Below are positions 37,102-45,492 of a stretch of 64,000 nucleotides of DNA, in pieces. How positions within the stretch are numbered: the stretch's first letter is position 1; the number at the start of each line of letters is the position of its first letter. A program made the translations under genes and the position numbers. Source of the DNA: Spirochaetota bacterium (GTDB taxonomy: Bacteria; Spirochaetota; UBA4802; UBA5550); NCBI GenBank assembly GCA_016928865.1, contig JAFGJX010000004.1:1-64000 (forward strand). The letters run 5' to 3'. The notes beneath the pieces were generated by a model that was not told the DNA's origin, searched no databases, and worked only from the letters and a program-made list of their open reading frames with translations.

Positions 37102-37805
37102 CCTTCAAAGACTTCAGCAAGCGGGTGATGGTGACGGTGGAAGACCTCTGCCGCGATTTTTACCGGGAGAACCGTTCCCAGTTCAGGATCAAGAAAGAGG
37201 ATACGGCTGTGAAGAACCTGGCCGCCATCGTCAACGCCACCCTGAAGCTGAGCTTTAAAAAGGGCTTCGACGCAATGAGCCTGCGCGACCTCTCCGGCCA
37301 GTCGGGCCTTTCGATGGGCGCGCTCTATACCTATTTTTCAAGCAAGGACGAGCTTCTCGGCATGATCCAGCGCCAGGGCCAGATTGCCGTGGAGAGGATA
37401 CTGACCGAGTATATCGGCTCCGGCAAAGAAATACGCGAGAAGCTCCGGGACGCGATACGCGCACACCTGTACCTGAGCGAAATGATGAAGGGCTGGTTTT
37501 ATTTTTTTTTCATGGAGACGAAGAACCTGAACGAAAAATACCGGAACATTTCGGTGAAGAGCGAGCTCATGACAGAGCGCTTCATTACCGACATTCTCGA
37601 AGAGGGCGTGAAGAGCGGGACGTTCGTTCTTGACAATGTGCCCTTGATGGGATCGATAATCAAGGCCATGATGCAGGACTGGTATCTCAAGCAGTGGAAG
37701 TATGCGCAGCGGAACATATCCGTCGAGGAATACGCGAAGTTTGTCATACGCGTGGTTGAATCATATATAATCAACAATCAGCAAGCGGGCAGCGCCCCGC
37801 AATAA
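37098..37805 (+). CDS. TetR-family transcription regulator
   Basis: A 235-residue regulator, starting with GTG overlapping the dehydrogenase stop (GTGA). The helix-turn-helix is at about residues 38-85, with FKKGFDAMSLRDLSGQSGLSMGALYTYFSSKDELL (split: DAMSLRDLSGQSGLSMGALY then TYFSSKDELL), and a ligand-binding domain follows. It lies inside the operon it most likely controls. The 14-bp palindrome in the etfB/histidine-phosphatase gap is the obvious target. Acyl-CoA ligands are usual for such TetR proteins but the ligand is unknown here. Confidence 0.9.
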   Translation: MTFKDFSKRVMVTVEDLCRDFYRENRSQFRIKKEDTAVKNLAAIVNATLKLSFKKGFDAMSLRDLSGQSGLSMGALYTYFSSKDELLGMIQRQGQIAVERILTEYIGSGKEIREKLRDAIRAHLYLSEMMKGWFYFFFMETKNLNEKYRNISVKSELMTERFITDILEEGVKSGTFVLDNVPLMGSIIKAMMQDWYLKQWKYAQRNISVEEYAKFVIRVVESYIINNQQAGSAPQ

Positions 37806-37838
37806 GCGCCGGCGCTTTCATGTGCAGAGGAGGAAACA

Positions 37839-38906
37839 ATGGCACGAAAAGACGAACCGATAGATATACGGAGCGGTGAAGAGCTCGATCTTGTCAAGGT
37901 GGGAACGTATTTGAAGGATACGATCCCGGGCCTGGAAGGGGAACTCTCGGTCAAGCAGTTTCCCAGCGGTTTTTCCAATCTCACGTATCTGATAAAGGCG
38001 GGGAACCGCGAGATGATACTCAGAAGGCCCCCGTTCGGGAAAAAGCCGAAATCGGGCCACGACATGCTGCGTGAATACAGGATACTCAAGGCACTGAAGC
38101 CAGTGTTCAGGTACTGCCCGGAGCCGCTGGCGTATACGGAAGACCCGGACGTTATGGGGTGTCCGTTCTACGTGATGGAGCGGATACACGGCCTCATTAT
38201 ACGGAGGAGCCTGCCGGAGGGATTGGTCCTTTCGAAAGAAGACGCGCGCACGCTTTCCGAAAACCTGATAAAAGTCCTGTGCGAGCTTCATTCCATTGAC
38301 TATATCAAGGCGGGCCTTGGGGATTTCGGAAAGCCTGAGGGGTACGTGAAGCGTCAGGTGGATGGCTGGATCGGCAGGTACCGGGACGCGCGCACACCGG
38401 ATGCCCCGGATTACGAGGAGATCATGAAGTGGCTCACTGAAAAAATGCCGGCCGATACAGATGTTCCCTGCGTCATTCACAACGATTATAAGTACGATAA
38501 CGTTGTCCTCCACCCGGACAGGCCGCTCGAGATCGTCGGGATTCTTGACTGGGAGATGGCGACCATCGGAGATCCTCTGATGGACCTCGGGAACTCGCTG
38601 GCCTACTGGGTCGAGAAGGACGATCCGCCCGCGGTACAGCTGGTCAGGATGATGGCGACCAATGTCGAGGGGATGCTCACCCGCAGGGAGCAGGTCGAGC
38701 TGTACGGAAAAATCATGGGGCGCACGATTAATGATTTCGATTTTTACTTCTGCTTCGGGGTGTTCAGGCTCGCGGTCATCGCGCAGCAGATCTATTATCG
38801 CTATTACCACGGCCAGACCAGGGACGAGCGCTTCAAGATGCTGATCGGCGCGGTGAAGATACTGGAGACGGTCGCAAAGGACGTGACCGTGACGTCAAAG
38901 CTATAA
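37839..38906 (+). CDS. APH-family phosphotransferase (ACAD10/11-type kinase)
   Basis: A 355-residue protein of the aminoglycoside-phosphotransferase fold, close to the kinase halves of ACAD10/ACAD11 and to LvaA, which phosphorylates 4-hydroxyacyl-CoA. Seen: QFPSGFSNLTYLI (glycine-rich region), ILRRPPFGKK (ATP lysine region), FYVMERIHG hinge, catalytic loop HNDYKYDN (H214, D216, N221) and ILDWEMATIGDP (metal Asp D237). GAGGAGG precedes the ATG. It lies between the TetR and the SDR genes. Substrate is inferred from the family and neighbours; aminoglycoside resistance is unlikely. Confidence 0.88.
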   Translation: MARKDEPIDIRSGEELDLVKVGTYLKDTIPGLEGELSVKQFPSGFSNLTYLIKAGNREMILRRPPFGKKPKSGHDMLREYRILKALKPVFRYCPEPLAYTEDPDVMGCPFYVMERIHGLIIRRSLPEGLVLSKEDARTLSENLIKVLCELHSIDYIKAGLGDFGKPEGYVKRQVDGWIGRYRDARTPDAPDYEEIMKWLTEKMPADTDVPCVIHNDYKYDNVVLHPDRPLEIVGILDWEMATIGDPLMDLGNSLAYWVEKDDPPAVQLVRMMATNVEGMLTRREQVELYGKIMGRTINDFDFYFCFGVFRLAVIAQQIYYRYYHGQTRDERFKMLIGAVKILETVAKDVTVTSKL

Positions 38907-38928
38907 TCATGAAGGAAGGAGTCAATCA

Positions 38929-39711
38929 ATGAAAATGGATAATTCATTTTTGAAGCAGGTGGACTTTACCGGGAAGAAAGCCCTCATCACCGGCGCAAGC
39001 AGGGGTATCGGCGAATCGATAGCGGTGACGCTCGCATCACTGGGCGCGGAAGTGATCCTGGTGAGCAGGAAGCTCGAGGGGCTGAAAGAGGTGGAAGATA
39101 AGATCACCGCCGAAGGCGGAAAGGCGGAGTCGATTCCGTGCAATATCGGGAACATGAACGATATAGATGACCTCTTCAAACAGGTCAGGGGAAAGTATGA
39201 TGCCCTTGATATCCTGGTGAACAACTCTGCCACCAATCCGTTTTTCGGGAGCAACCTGGACGCGCCTGAATCAGCGTGGGACAAGACCTTTTCCGTGAAC
39301 CTGAAGGGCTTTTTCTTCATGACCCAGCACGCGGCGAAGATCATGAAAGAAAAGGGCGGAGGATCAATCGTGAACATCAGCTCAGTCAACGGCATAAAAC
39401 CGGCGCTGATGCAGGGAATGTACTCGATTACCAAGGCCGGCGTCATTTCCATGACCAAGTCCTTCGCCAAGGAGCTTGCGCCCTTTCATATCCGTGTCAA
39501 CGCGGTACTGCCGGGCATGACCGACACGAAGTTTTCCGCCGCGATAACGAAGAATCCGGACATCCTGGACAAGGTGGTGTTGCCGACAATACCGATGGCC
39601 AGAGTGGCCCAGCCGGATGAAATGGCCGGTGCCGTGATCTACCTGGTTTCCGATGCGGCGTCCTATACCACCGGCGCCTGTATTATTGTCGATGGCGGGA
39701 TGCTTGCGTAA
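38929..39711 (+). CDS. Short-chain dehydrogenase/reductase (SDR)
   Basis: A 260-residue NAD(P)-dependent oxidoreductase of classical SDR type. Seen: cofactor loop GASRGIGESIAVTLA (about residues 22-36), NNSATNPFF near 99, catalytic serine in NISSVNGIKPALMQGMYSITKAG (S near 153, Tyr and Lys in the YSITKAG part near 165) and the end TTGACIIVDGGMLA. In the lva pathway a comparable SDR (LvaD) reduces a 4-keto-acyl-CoA to 4-hydroxyacyl-CoA; a 3-hydroxyacyl role is the other option. It follows the kinase gene by 22 nt. Confidence 0.9.
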   Translation: MKMDNSFLKQVDFTGKKALITGASRGIGESIAVTLASLGAEVILVSRKLEGLKEVEDKITAEGGKAESIPCNIGNMNDIDDLFKQVRGKYDALDILVNNSATNPFFGSNLDAPESAWDKTFSVNLKGFFFMTQHAAKIMKEKGGGSIVNISSVNGIKPALMQGMYSITKAGVISMTKSFAKELAPFHIRVNAVLPGMTDTKFSAAITKNPDILDKVVLPTIPMARVAQPDEMAGAVIYLVSDAASYTTGACIIVDGGMLA

Positions 39712-39782
39712 GTAAGACCCCACCCCCCGGCAGGGGGCCTGGCGTAAAGCCGTAAAGGGGAAAAGAAAACGAGGGGGACTAT

Positions 39783-40685
39783 ATGAACATTGATGATGTA
39801 AAAAAAGTGCTTGTCGTGGGCTCGGGAACCATGGGGCAGCAGATTGCGACAGTGTGCATCATGCACGGGATGGCGGTCAATCTGTATGACGTGAAAAAGG
39901 AATTGCTCGATGCCGGCATGGAAAGAATTGACAGGCTGCTTGGATTTTTCGTCAAGCACCGCGCGATTTCTGAACAGGACAGGGCCACGGCATTTGCACG
40001 CGTTTCCGCTGTCACCTCGATTGAGGAGGCAGGGGCCGATGTTGACCTGGTGAGCGAGTCGATACCGGAAGATCCGAAGCTAAAGGGCCAGTTGTTCTCT
40101 CAGCTGAATACCATCTGCCCCGAGCGAACGATTTTCACGACAAACACCTCGACGCTGCTGCCCTCCATGTTTGCGGCGAACACGGGGCGTCCTGACCGTT
40201 TTGTGGCGTTTCATTTTCATGATGTGCGTACCACGACGATCGTTGACGTGATGCCGCATCCGGGCACTTCGAAAGAGACCGTCGGTCTCGTGCGAGATTT
40301 TGCCGTGCGCATCGGCCAGACTCCCATCGTGATGGAGCGGGAGAGCGTGGGCTACGTGTTTAACTTCATGCTGGTAAGCCTGTTCGAGTCCGCGCTGACG
40401 CTCGCCTCCAATAATGTTGCATCTATCGAGGACATCGATCGTTCATGGATGGGTGTGATGGGCACGATGTCCGGGCCGTTCGGCATCATGGACAGCGTCG
40501 GGCTGCAGACCGTGTGGAAAGTGAACGATTTCTGGGCACGCGCCCTGAAAGATCCTCAAAAAATTCGCAATGCGGAATTTGTTAAAGCCTATGTCGACCA
40601 GGGCCGTCTCGGGGTGAAAACCCGGAAGGGTTTTTACGAATATCCACATCCAAAATTCAGGAACCCTGACTTTATACGGGGATAG
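39783..40685 (+). CDS. 3-hydroxyacyl-CoA dehydrogenase
   Basis: A 300-residue NAD-dependent dehydrogenase of beta-oxidation. The Rossmann loop VVGSGTMGQQIATVC is at residues 10-24; NTSTLLPSMFA is near 122; HFHDVRTTTIVDVMPHPGTS near 140 includes the catalytic His; the C-terminal dimer domain includes VGYVFNFMLVSLFESALTLA and GPFGIMDSVGLQTVW. GAGGGGGA lies before the ATG. A GC-rich hairpin (CCCCC-GGCA-GGGGG near 39725) lies in the 71-bp gap before it. This enzyme would finish oxidation of the acyl chain. Confidence 0.92.
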   Translation: MNIDDVKKVLVVGSGTMGQQIATVCIMHGMAVNLYDVKKELLDAGMERIDRLLGFFVKHRAISEQDRATAFARVSAVTSIEEAGADVDLVSESIPEDPKLKGQLFSQLNTICPERTIFTTNTSTLLPSMFAANTGRPDRFVAFHFHDVRTTTIVDVMPHPGTSKETVGLVRDFAVRIGQTPIVMERESVGYVFNFMLVSLFESALTLASNNVASIEDIDRSWMGVMGTMSGPFGIMDSVGLQTVWKVNDFWARALKDPQKIRNAEFVKAYVDQGRLGVKTRKGFYEYPHPKFRNPDFIRG

Positions 40686-40709
40686 GACAGCGCGTCAAGC
40701 GTCTTGCGG

Positions 40710-42278
40710 ATGAAACTCCTGGTCGACAACGTGGTCCTTGATCCCGGCGATACTATCGAACGGATCAGGGATATACTGATAAAGCGCTTTGGCGTTGATT
40801 GTCCGTATTCAATTGAGAGAAAATCGCTCGATGCCCGCAAAAAGAAGGAGATCGTGTACCGGTACCGCGTGGTCATTGAGGTGCCTGACGACAGGGCAGC
40901 TGCGCTGCTGGCACATAAAGACATTTCCTTGTACACGAGGAAGGAATTTCCTGCACCGGCGCGCGTGCGGCACCCGGTCACCGTGCACATCGCCGGGACC
41001 GGGCCGGCAGGACTCTTCTGCGGCCTCAGGCTCATCCGTGCCGGCGCTCGCGTCGAGATCTTCGAGCGCGGAAAGCCGATTGAGGAGCGCATGAAGGATA
41101 TCGAGGTCCTGGAGCTGCAGGGCATCCTTGACGAGAGAAGCAATGTTCTCTATGGCGAAGGCGGCGCAGGCACCTATTCAGACGGCAAGCTGACCACCCG
41201 CATACGAAAGCCGGAAATCGACTGGTTGTTCGGGACGCTTGTTGATTGCGGCGCGCCATCCACCATCCTCTATGAAGCGAAGCCGCACCTGGGAACGGAC
41301 CGGCTGCGGGGCATTGTGAAGCGGATCCGGGAAGAAATACTCTCTTCCGGATCGCAGATTAATTTCAATGAATCAATCGATGATCTGATCATAAGCGATG
41401 GATCTCTCGCGGGATTTGTCACATCGAAGGGAAGGGAGATTGTGAGCTCCCGGCTGGTGCTGGCAATTGGCCATTCAGCGCGTGATACCTATGCAATGCT
41501 TGAAAGACAAGGCGTTCGGCTGGAAAAAAAAGGCTTTGCCATGGGGATCCGCATAGAGCACCCGGCCGAGCTCATTGATGATATCCAGTATGGCAAATCA
41601 CGGTATCGGGACCGGCTTCCCGTTGCTGATTACATGCTCACATATGCGAATCGGGCGACCGGCAGGGGCGTCTATTCCTTCTGCATGTGCCCGGGAGGCA
41701 GGGTTATCAATTCATCGTCGGAGCAGGGCAGACTCTGCACCAACGGGATGAGCTTTTCAAAACGAGACCATCCTTTTTCGAACGCGGCTATTGTCGTAAC
41801 GGTGACGCCGGAAGACTTCAGCGATATGGTGCTCGGCGGAATCCTGTTCCAGCGGGATATTGAACAGGCGGCCTACGATGCGGGCGGCGGTATGTTTACC
41901 GCCCCTGCGCAGCGGGTGACGAGCTTTCTCCAGGGGAAGGCCGATACGGAGCTCCCCCCCGCATCATACAGGCCCGGCGTATTTCCCGCCGGGCTGGACC
42001 GTCTGTTCCCGGCATGGCTTGTCGATGAGCTAAAGGAGGGAATCAGGCAATTTGACCGAAAAATGAAGGGGTTCGCGAGCGAGCAGGCGCTTCTCATCGG
42101 CGTGGAAACGAGGACCTCTTCACCCGTGCGTATTACCCGCGGCCCGGACGGCCAGTCAGTCGGTGTCAGGGGCCTGTATCCGGTAGGCGAGGGTGCCGGG
42201 TACGCGGGCGGGATCGTCAGCTCCGCGGTTGACGGGATCCGGTGTGCTGACTGCATTATTGAAGAATCAAATGACTGA
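40710..42278 (+). CDS. FAD-dependent oxidoreductase (COG2509-like)
   Basis: A 522-residue flavoprotein. An N-terminal domain of about 90 residues precedes the FAD motif GTGPAGLFCGLRLIRAGARVEIFERG (split: GTGPAGLFCGLRLIRAGARV then EIFERG). The middle has NVLYGEGGAGTYSDGKLTTR near residue 145 and the end reads YPVGEGAGYAGGIVSSAVDG, both typical of the uncharacterised COG2509 family. I chose ATG 40710 over a TTG two codons earlier. It is not an expected part of a beta-oxidation operon; the family usually stands elsewhere, so its role here is unknown. Confidence 0.85.
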   Translation: MKLLVDNVVLDPGDTIERIRDILIKRFGVDCPYSIERKSLDARKKKEIVYRYRVVIEVPDDRAAALLAHKDISLYTRKEFPAPARVRHPVTVHIAGTGPAGLFCGLRLIRAGARVEIFERGKPIEERMKDIEVLELQGILDERSNVLYGEGGAGTYSDGKLTTRIRKPEIDWLFGTLVDCGAPSTILYEAKPHLGTDRLRGIVKRIREEILSSGSQINFNESIDDLIISDGSLAGFVTSKGREIVSSRLVLAIGHSARDTYAMLERQGVRLEKKGFAMGIRIEHPAELIDDIQYGKSRYRDRLPVADYMLTYANRATGRGVYSFCMCPGGRVINSSSEQGRLCTNGMSFSKRDHPFSNAAIVVTVTPEDFSDMVLGGILFQRDIEQAAYDAGGGMFTAPAQRVTSFLQGKADTELPPASYRPGVFPAGLDRLFPAWLVDELKEGIRQFDRKMKGFASEQALLIGVETRTSSPVRITRGPDGQSVGVRGLYPVGEGAGYAGGIVSSAVDGIRCADCIIEESND

Positions 42279-42352
42279 TGTTTTGGATGTCCCCTGAACA
42301 TGGAGCGGAGCTTCCAGGATTATTTCACTATGAGATATAAAAGGAGCCAGAC

Positions 42353-43570
42353 ATGGAATTTGAAATATCTGATCGCATGAAGACTGTTCTCAAGATGATC
42401 GATGATTTTATGATCAAGGAGATCGTACCGCTCGAGCCAGAGTTCCTGAACAGGGAGTTCAAGGAGATGCTTCCCGTGCTCGAGGAGAAACGGAACATGG
42501 TAAAACAGATGGAACTCTGGGCGCCGAACCATCCAAAGGAGTATGGCGGCATGGGTCTCGGCCTCATGGAACATGCACTGGTGTCGGAAGCGCTCGGGTA
42601 CTCGCCCCTGGGCCATTATATTTTCGGATGCCAGGCGCCGGACGCGGGCAACGTGGAGCTTCTGTACCACTACGGCACAGAGGATCAGAAGGCACAATAC
42701 CTCGCGCCGCTTGTTGAAGGCAAAATCAGAAGCTGTTTCGCAATGACCGAGCCTGAAGTGGCGGGATCGAACCCGATCATGCTCCAGGCGACCGCGGAGA
42801 AAGACGGCGATGACTACGTCATCAACGGGCACAAGTGGTTTGCGAGCTCCGCCGAGGGAGCGGCATTCGCCATCGCGATGCTGGTAACGGACACGGGCCC
42901 GAATGCGAACCCCTATCTGAAGGCGAGTATGATTATCGTCCCGACCGACACGCCTGGGTTCAACCTGGTGCGAAACATCCCGGTAATGGGCCACAGAGGC
43001 AGCGATTACGCCAGCCACGGCGAGATACTCTTCCAGAACTGCAGGGTGCCGAGAACGAACCTGCTCGGCCCTGAAGGGCACGGGTTTATCATGGCGCAGG
43101 AGCGGCTTGGCCCGGGGAGGATACACCATTGCATGCGGTGGCTCGGGGTGTGCAGGCGTTCGATGGAGCTCATGATCAATTTTGCGCTCGAGCGTGTTAT
43201 CGCGCCGGGCAACAAGACGCTTTCCACCAGGCAGATAATACAGCTCTGGGCGGCTGAATGCGAGGCCGATGTGCTGGCCGCCCGACTGATGACGCTCCAT
43301 GCCGCATGGAAGGCTGAGAAGTTGGGCCAGAAAGAGGCCCGGTATGACATATCATTCCTGAAGTTCTTCGTGGCCAATGTCATGCAGAAGGTGGTTGATC
43401 GTGCGATGCAGGTGCATGGCGGGATCGGCGTGAGCGATTATTCGATTTTGTCGTTTTTCTACCGTCAGGAGCGCGCTGCCCGGGTGTACGACGGCACGGA
43501 CGAAATACACAAGTTTGCCGCCTCGAGGCGGGTGTTTGAAAAATACAAAGGGCGAAAAACACTCTGGTAA
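42353..43570 (+). CDS. Acyl-CoA dehydrogenase, ACAD10/11-like (copy 2)
   Basis: A 405-residue paralogue of the dehydrogenase at 35881, alike over its whole length (for example EFKEMLPVLEEKRNMVKQME against EFRDMVPVLEEKRKMVRQME). It keeps CFAMTEPEVAGSNP, QVHGGIGVSDY and the end motif ARVYDGTDEIHK with D380, the ACAD10/11 variant. AAAAGGAG lies before the ATG. The two copies differ most near the substrate end, so they may act on different chain lengths or successive steps, or form a heteromer. Last gene of the block. Confidence 0.92.
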   Translation: MEFEISDRMKTVLKMIDDFMIKEIVPLEPEFLNREFKEMLPVLEEKRNMVKQMELWAPNHPKEYGGMGLGLMEHALVSEALGYSPLGHYIFGCQAPDAGNVELLYHYGTEDQKAQYLAPLVEGKIRSCFAMTEPEVAGSNPIMLQATAEKDGDDYVINGHKWFASSAEGAAFAIAMLVTDTGPNANPYLKASMIIVPTDTPGFNLVRNIPVMGHRGSDYASHGEILFQNCRVPRTNLLGPEGHGFIMAQERLGPGRIHHCMRWLGVCRRSMELMINFALERVIAPGNKTLSTRQIIQLWAAECEADVLAARLMTLHAAWKAEKLGQKEARYDISFLKFFVANVMQKVVDRAMQVHGGIGVSDYSILSFFYRQERAARVYDGTDEIHKFAASRRVFEKYKGRKTLW

Positions 43571-43681
43571 TGGGCTGTTGAAGGACGTGTCCGGAGGTAA
43601 AATGCCGCGCACGACGGTATTAATCTTGACGTCCCGGTCGCCCGTGTAGCATCGTTGCCGGTACGTGCGAGGAGCGATCGA

Positions 43682-44140
43682 ATGCCGGATACCTACATAG
43701 AAATAGCCAGAAACAAGAAGGCGCGCTTCGATTACGAGATTGTCGAGACCTTCGAGGCGGGAATTGTTCTGGCCGGGAGCGAGGTGAAATCGATGCGTCA
43801 GAAAAAGGCGAGTATCCAGGAGGCATACGCGCGCGTTAAGAACAACGAAATATACCTGACCGGGATGAACGTCGCCGTCTATGAGATGGCGAATCGCTTT
43901 AACCACGAGCCGGTGCACGACCGGAAGCTCCTCATGCACCGGCACGAGATCAAGAGGCTCATCGGCAAGGTGCAGGAAAAGGGGTTTACCCTGGTCCCGC
44001 TCAAGCTCTATTTCAAGAACGGCAAGGTAAAGGTGGAGATAGGCCTGGCGCGTGGCAAGGCAAAGTACGATAAGCGTCATTCGATACAGAAGCGGGAAGT
44101 CGAGCGCGAGCTCCAGCGTGAATGGAAGAACTACCGATGA
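43682..44140 (+). CDS. smpB: SsrA-binding protein SmpB
   Basis: Binds tmRNA and delivers it to stalled ribosomes for trans-translation. The 152-residue product opens MPDTYIEIARNKKARFDYEI, with the beta-barrel and KSMRQKKASIQEAYARVK and FNHEPVHDRKLLMHRHEIKRL near residue 80 (tmRNA-binding loops), and ends with a basic C-terminal tail GKAKYDKRHSIQKREVEREL, which becomes the decoding-centre helix. I chose ATG 43682 because AGGAG lies nine bases upstream; an earlier in-frame ATG adds nine unneeded residues. No tmRNA gene was found next to it. Confidence 0.96.
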   Translation: MPDTYIEIARNKKARFDYEIVETFEAGIVLAGSEVKSMRQKKASIQEAYARVKNNEIYLTGMNVAVYEMANRFNHEPVHDRKLLMHRHEIKRLIGKVQEKGFTLVPLKLYFKNGKVKVEIGLARGKAKYDKRHSIQKREVERELQREWKNYR

Positions 44141-44271
44141 TGCAATAAAATTGTTGACAGGAGGCATCGTCGCAAACAAGGTACCCGATACGCGCGGGCG
44201 CCGTGGATAATCAATAAACGGCGCGATGTTTCTGACAGGCAACAAACTATTTTCACTGCGAGGGAATAACC

Positions 44272-44481
44272 ATGGCTGAAGAAGTACAAGCAGATCAACC
44301 GGCAGAGGCGGCAGCGTCTCCCGAGGGCGCCCAGTCAGCTGGAACGAACAAGACGAAGAAGGTCAACAGGTTGAACGCGAAGGAACTGGCGGCAAAGATT
44401 GAAGAGATTGAAAATACCAGAATGACCAGCTCCAAATACTACAAACACCTTCTCCAGAGAAAAAAAGAGCTGGGCATATAA
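44272..44481 (+). CDS. Small charged protein of unknown function
   Basis: A 69-residue soluble protein with an acidic, alanine-rich disordered N-terminal half (residues 1-30) and a basic coiled-coil-like end: NAKELAAKIEEIE then SSKYYKHLLQRKKELGI. GAGGGAA lies before the ATG. A hairpin lies 48-74 nt upstream (44198-44224) and another follows the stop. It may be a nucleic acid-binding or ribosome-associated factor, suggested only by charge and by smpB upstream. Confidence 0.68.
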   Translation: MAEEVQADQPAEAAASPEGAQSAGTNKTKKVNRLNAKELAAKIEEIENTRMTSSKYYKHLLQRKKELGI

Positions 44482-44491
44482 CGCTCGCCGG

Positions 44492-44514
44492 GCCGGCTGC
44501 GTGCGGCGGCCGGC
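44492..44514 (+). terminator. GC-rich stem-loop after the small charged protein gene
   Basis: GCCGGCTGC pairs with GCGGCCGGC (one G-T pair) around GTGCG, 11 nt past the stop codon. No T-run follows, so it is a terminator of weak type or an RNA 3'-end structure. It also lies at the end of the convergent methyltransferase gene. Confidence 0.45.
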
Positions 44515-44516
44515 AA

Positions 44517-45458
44517 TCAATCCCGCATCAGCACTAGATATTCGTATTTATACAGATCCTCGACAAACTGACGAATTATTTCATGCTCGTCTTTCTGCGA
44601 ATTTGATGTCAGGATGAAGTTCAGCTTTCCGGAGCGCACGGGGGCAATAAATTCCTTATACTGGCCCCTCGCCGTCCTGTATCCGAACGAACGTGCCACC
44701 TGTTCGAGATATGAAAATTTTATCGTGTATTCGTCATGTCCCCTGAGGGGGATCCTCTCCGGGTTCCCCGGCCCTGAGACTTGGAGAATTTCCTTCAAAT
44801 CATCCTGCACCGACGCTTCACAGCTATGCTCGCTCAGGTAGGCGAATCTCACTCGTGAAGAACAGAGCTTTTCCACTGCTTGAATGGCCCCAATGTTGAA
44901 ATTAAATGGCTCTTTCGGAAGAGCGAATCCGTAGGTCGAAACGATTCGTCTTATGTTTGATAAAGTTGGATCGGAACAGGCGGGGGTAACGGCATAGATT
45001 ACAGCAGGATCAACATCGCATGCAGTGGCAAAGTCTCCGATAATTTCATTCATCAAGACCAGGTCAAATCCAGCATAGAAATTACTGTCGTAGTAAAAAA
45101 AATCATCATGATAAAACTGCACCGGCATGCCGGCAAGGGTTGTCCGCTGACGTTCCAGCAGCAGCGGCGACAGATCTAACATCGAGGCCCGGGTGTCCGG
45201 GTATCTGGCAAGGAGATCACGCATGACGTACCCGTATCCCCCGCCGATTTCAATGAAATGTCTCAACTGCTCCATGGGGATGAGACCGGCAAGAAAATCG
45301 ATAAGCAATTCACCGAAGCTCGCCGGGTTATGTATGATGCCGCGACATGGATTCTCTGCGCCTTCAAGTGCGTTGCACACGGTGAGCTCCCACCCGAGCG
45401 TGTCAAGATGGTCGCGATGATAGGATGTTGTATCGTTGATATGATATGGTTGTGCCAT
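44517..45458 (-). CDS. SAM-dependent methyltransferase-like protein
   Basis: A 313-residue protein with Rossmann motif I FIEIGGGYGYVMRDLL near residue 66 and an acidic loop LDLSPLLLERQR near 93, as in class I SAM methyltransferases; the family resembles putative sugar O-methyltransferases. The N terminus HINDTTSYHRDHLDTLGWE does not match a known catalytic pattern. Substrate is unknown. It follows the zinc-ribbon gene by 34 nt and closes the leftward cheD cluster. Confidence 0.7.
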   Translation of the reverse strand: MAQPYHINDTTSYHRDHLDTLGWELTVCNALEGAENPCRGIIHNPASFGELLIDFLAGLIPMEQLRHFIEIGGGYGYVMRDLLARYPDTRASMLDLSPLLLERQRTTLAGMPVQFYHDDFFYYDSNFYAGFDLVLMNEIIGDFATACDVDPAVIYAVTPACSDPTLSNIRRIVSTYGFALPKEPFNFNIGAIQAVEKLCSSRVRFAYLSEHSCEASVQDDLKEILQVSGPGNPERIPLRGHDEYTIKFSYLEQVARSFGYRTARGQYKEFIAPVRSGKLNFILTSNSQKDEHEIIRQFVEDLYKYEYLVLMRD

Positions 45459-45492
45459 GACGCTGGTACGTCTTGAAGGTATGCTTGCCTTC

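Noticed and set aside
36268-43300. Long antisense open frames (254, 330 and 326 codons) opposite the dehydrogenase and kinase genes.
   Set aside because: They arise from GC-rich third codon positions of strong plus-strand genes, and two of them repeat the same pattern opposite the two paralogous dehydrogenases.
44141-44271. tmRNA gene next to smpB.
   Set aside because: Only 131 nt here, no tRNA-like ends and no tag-peptide frame.
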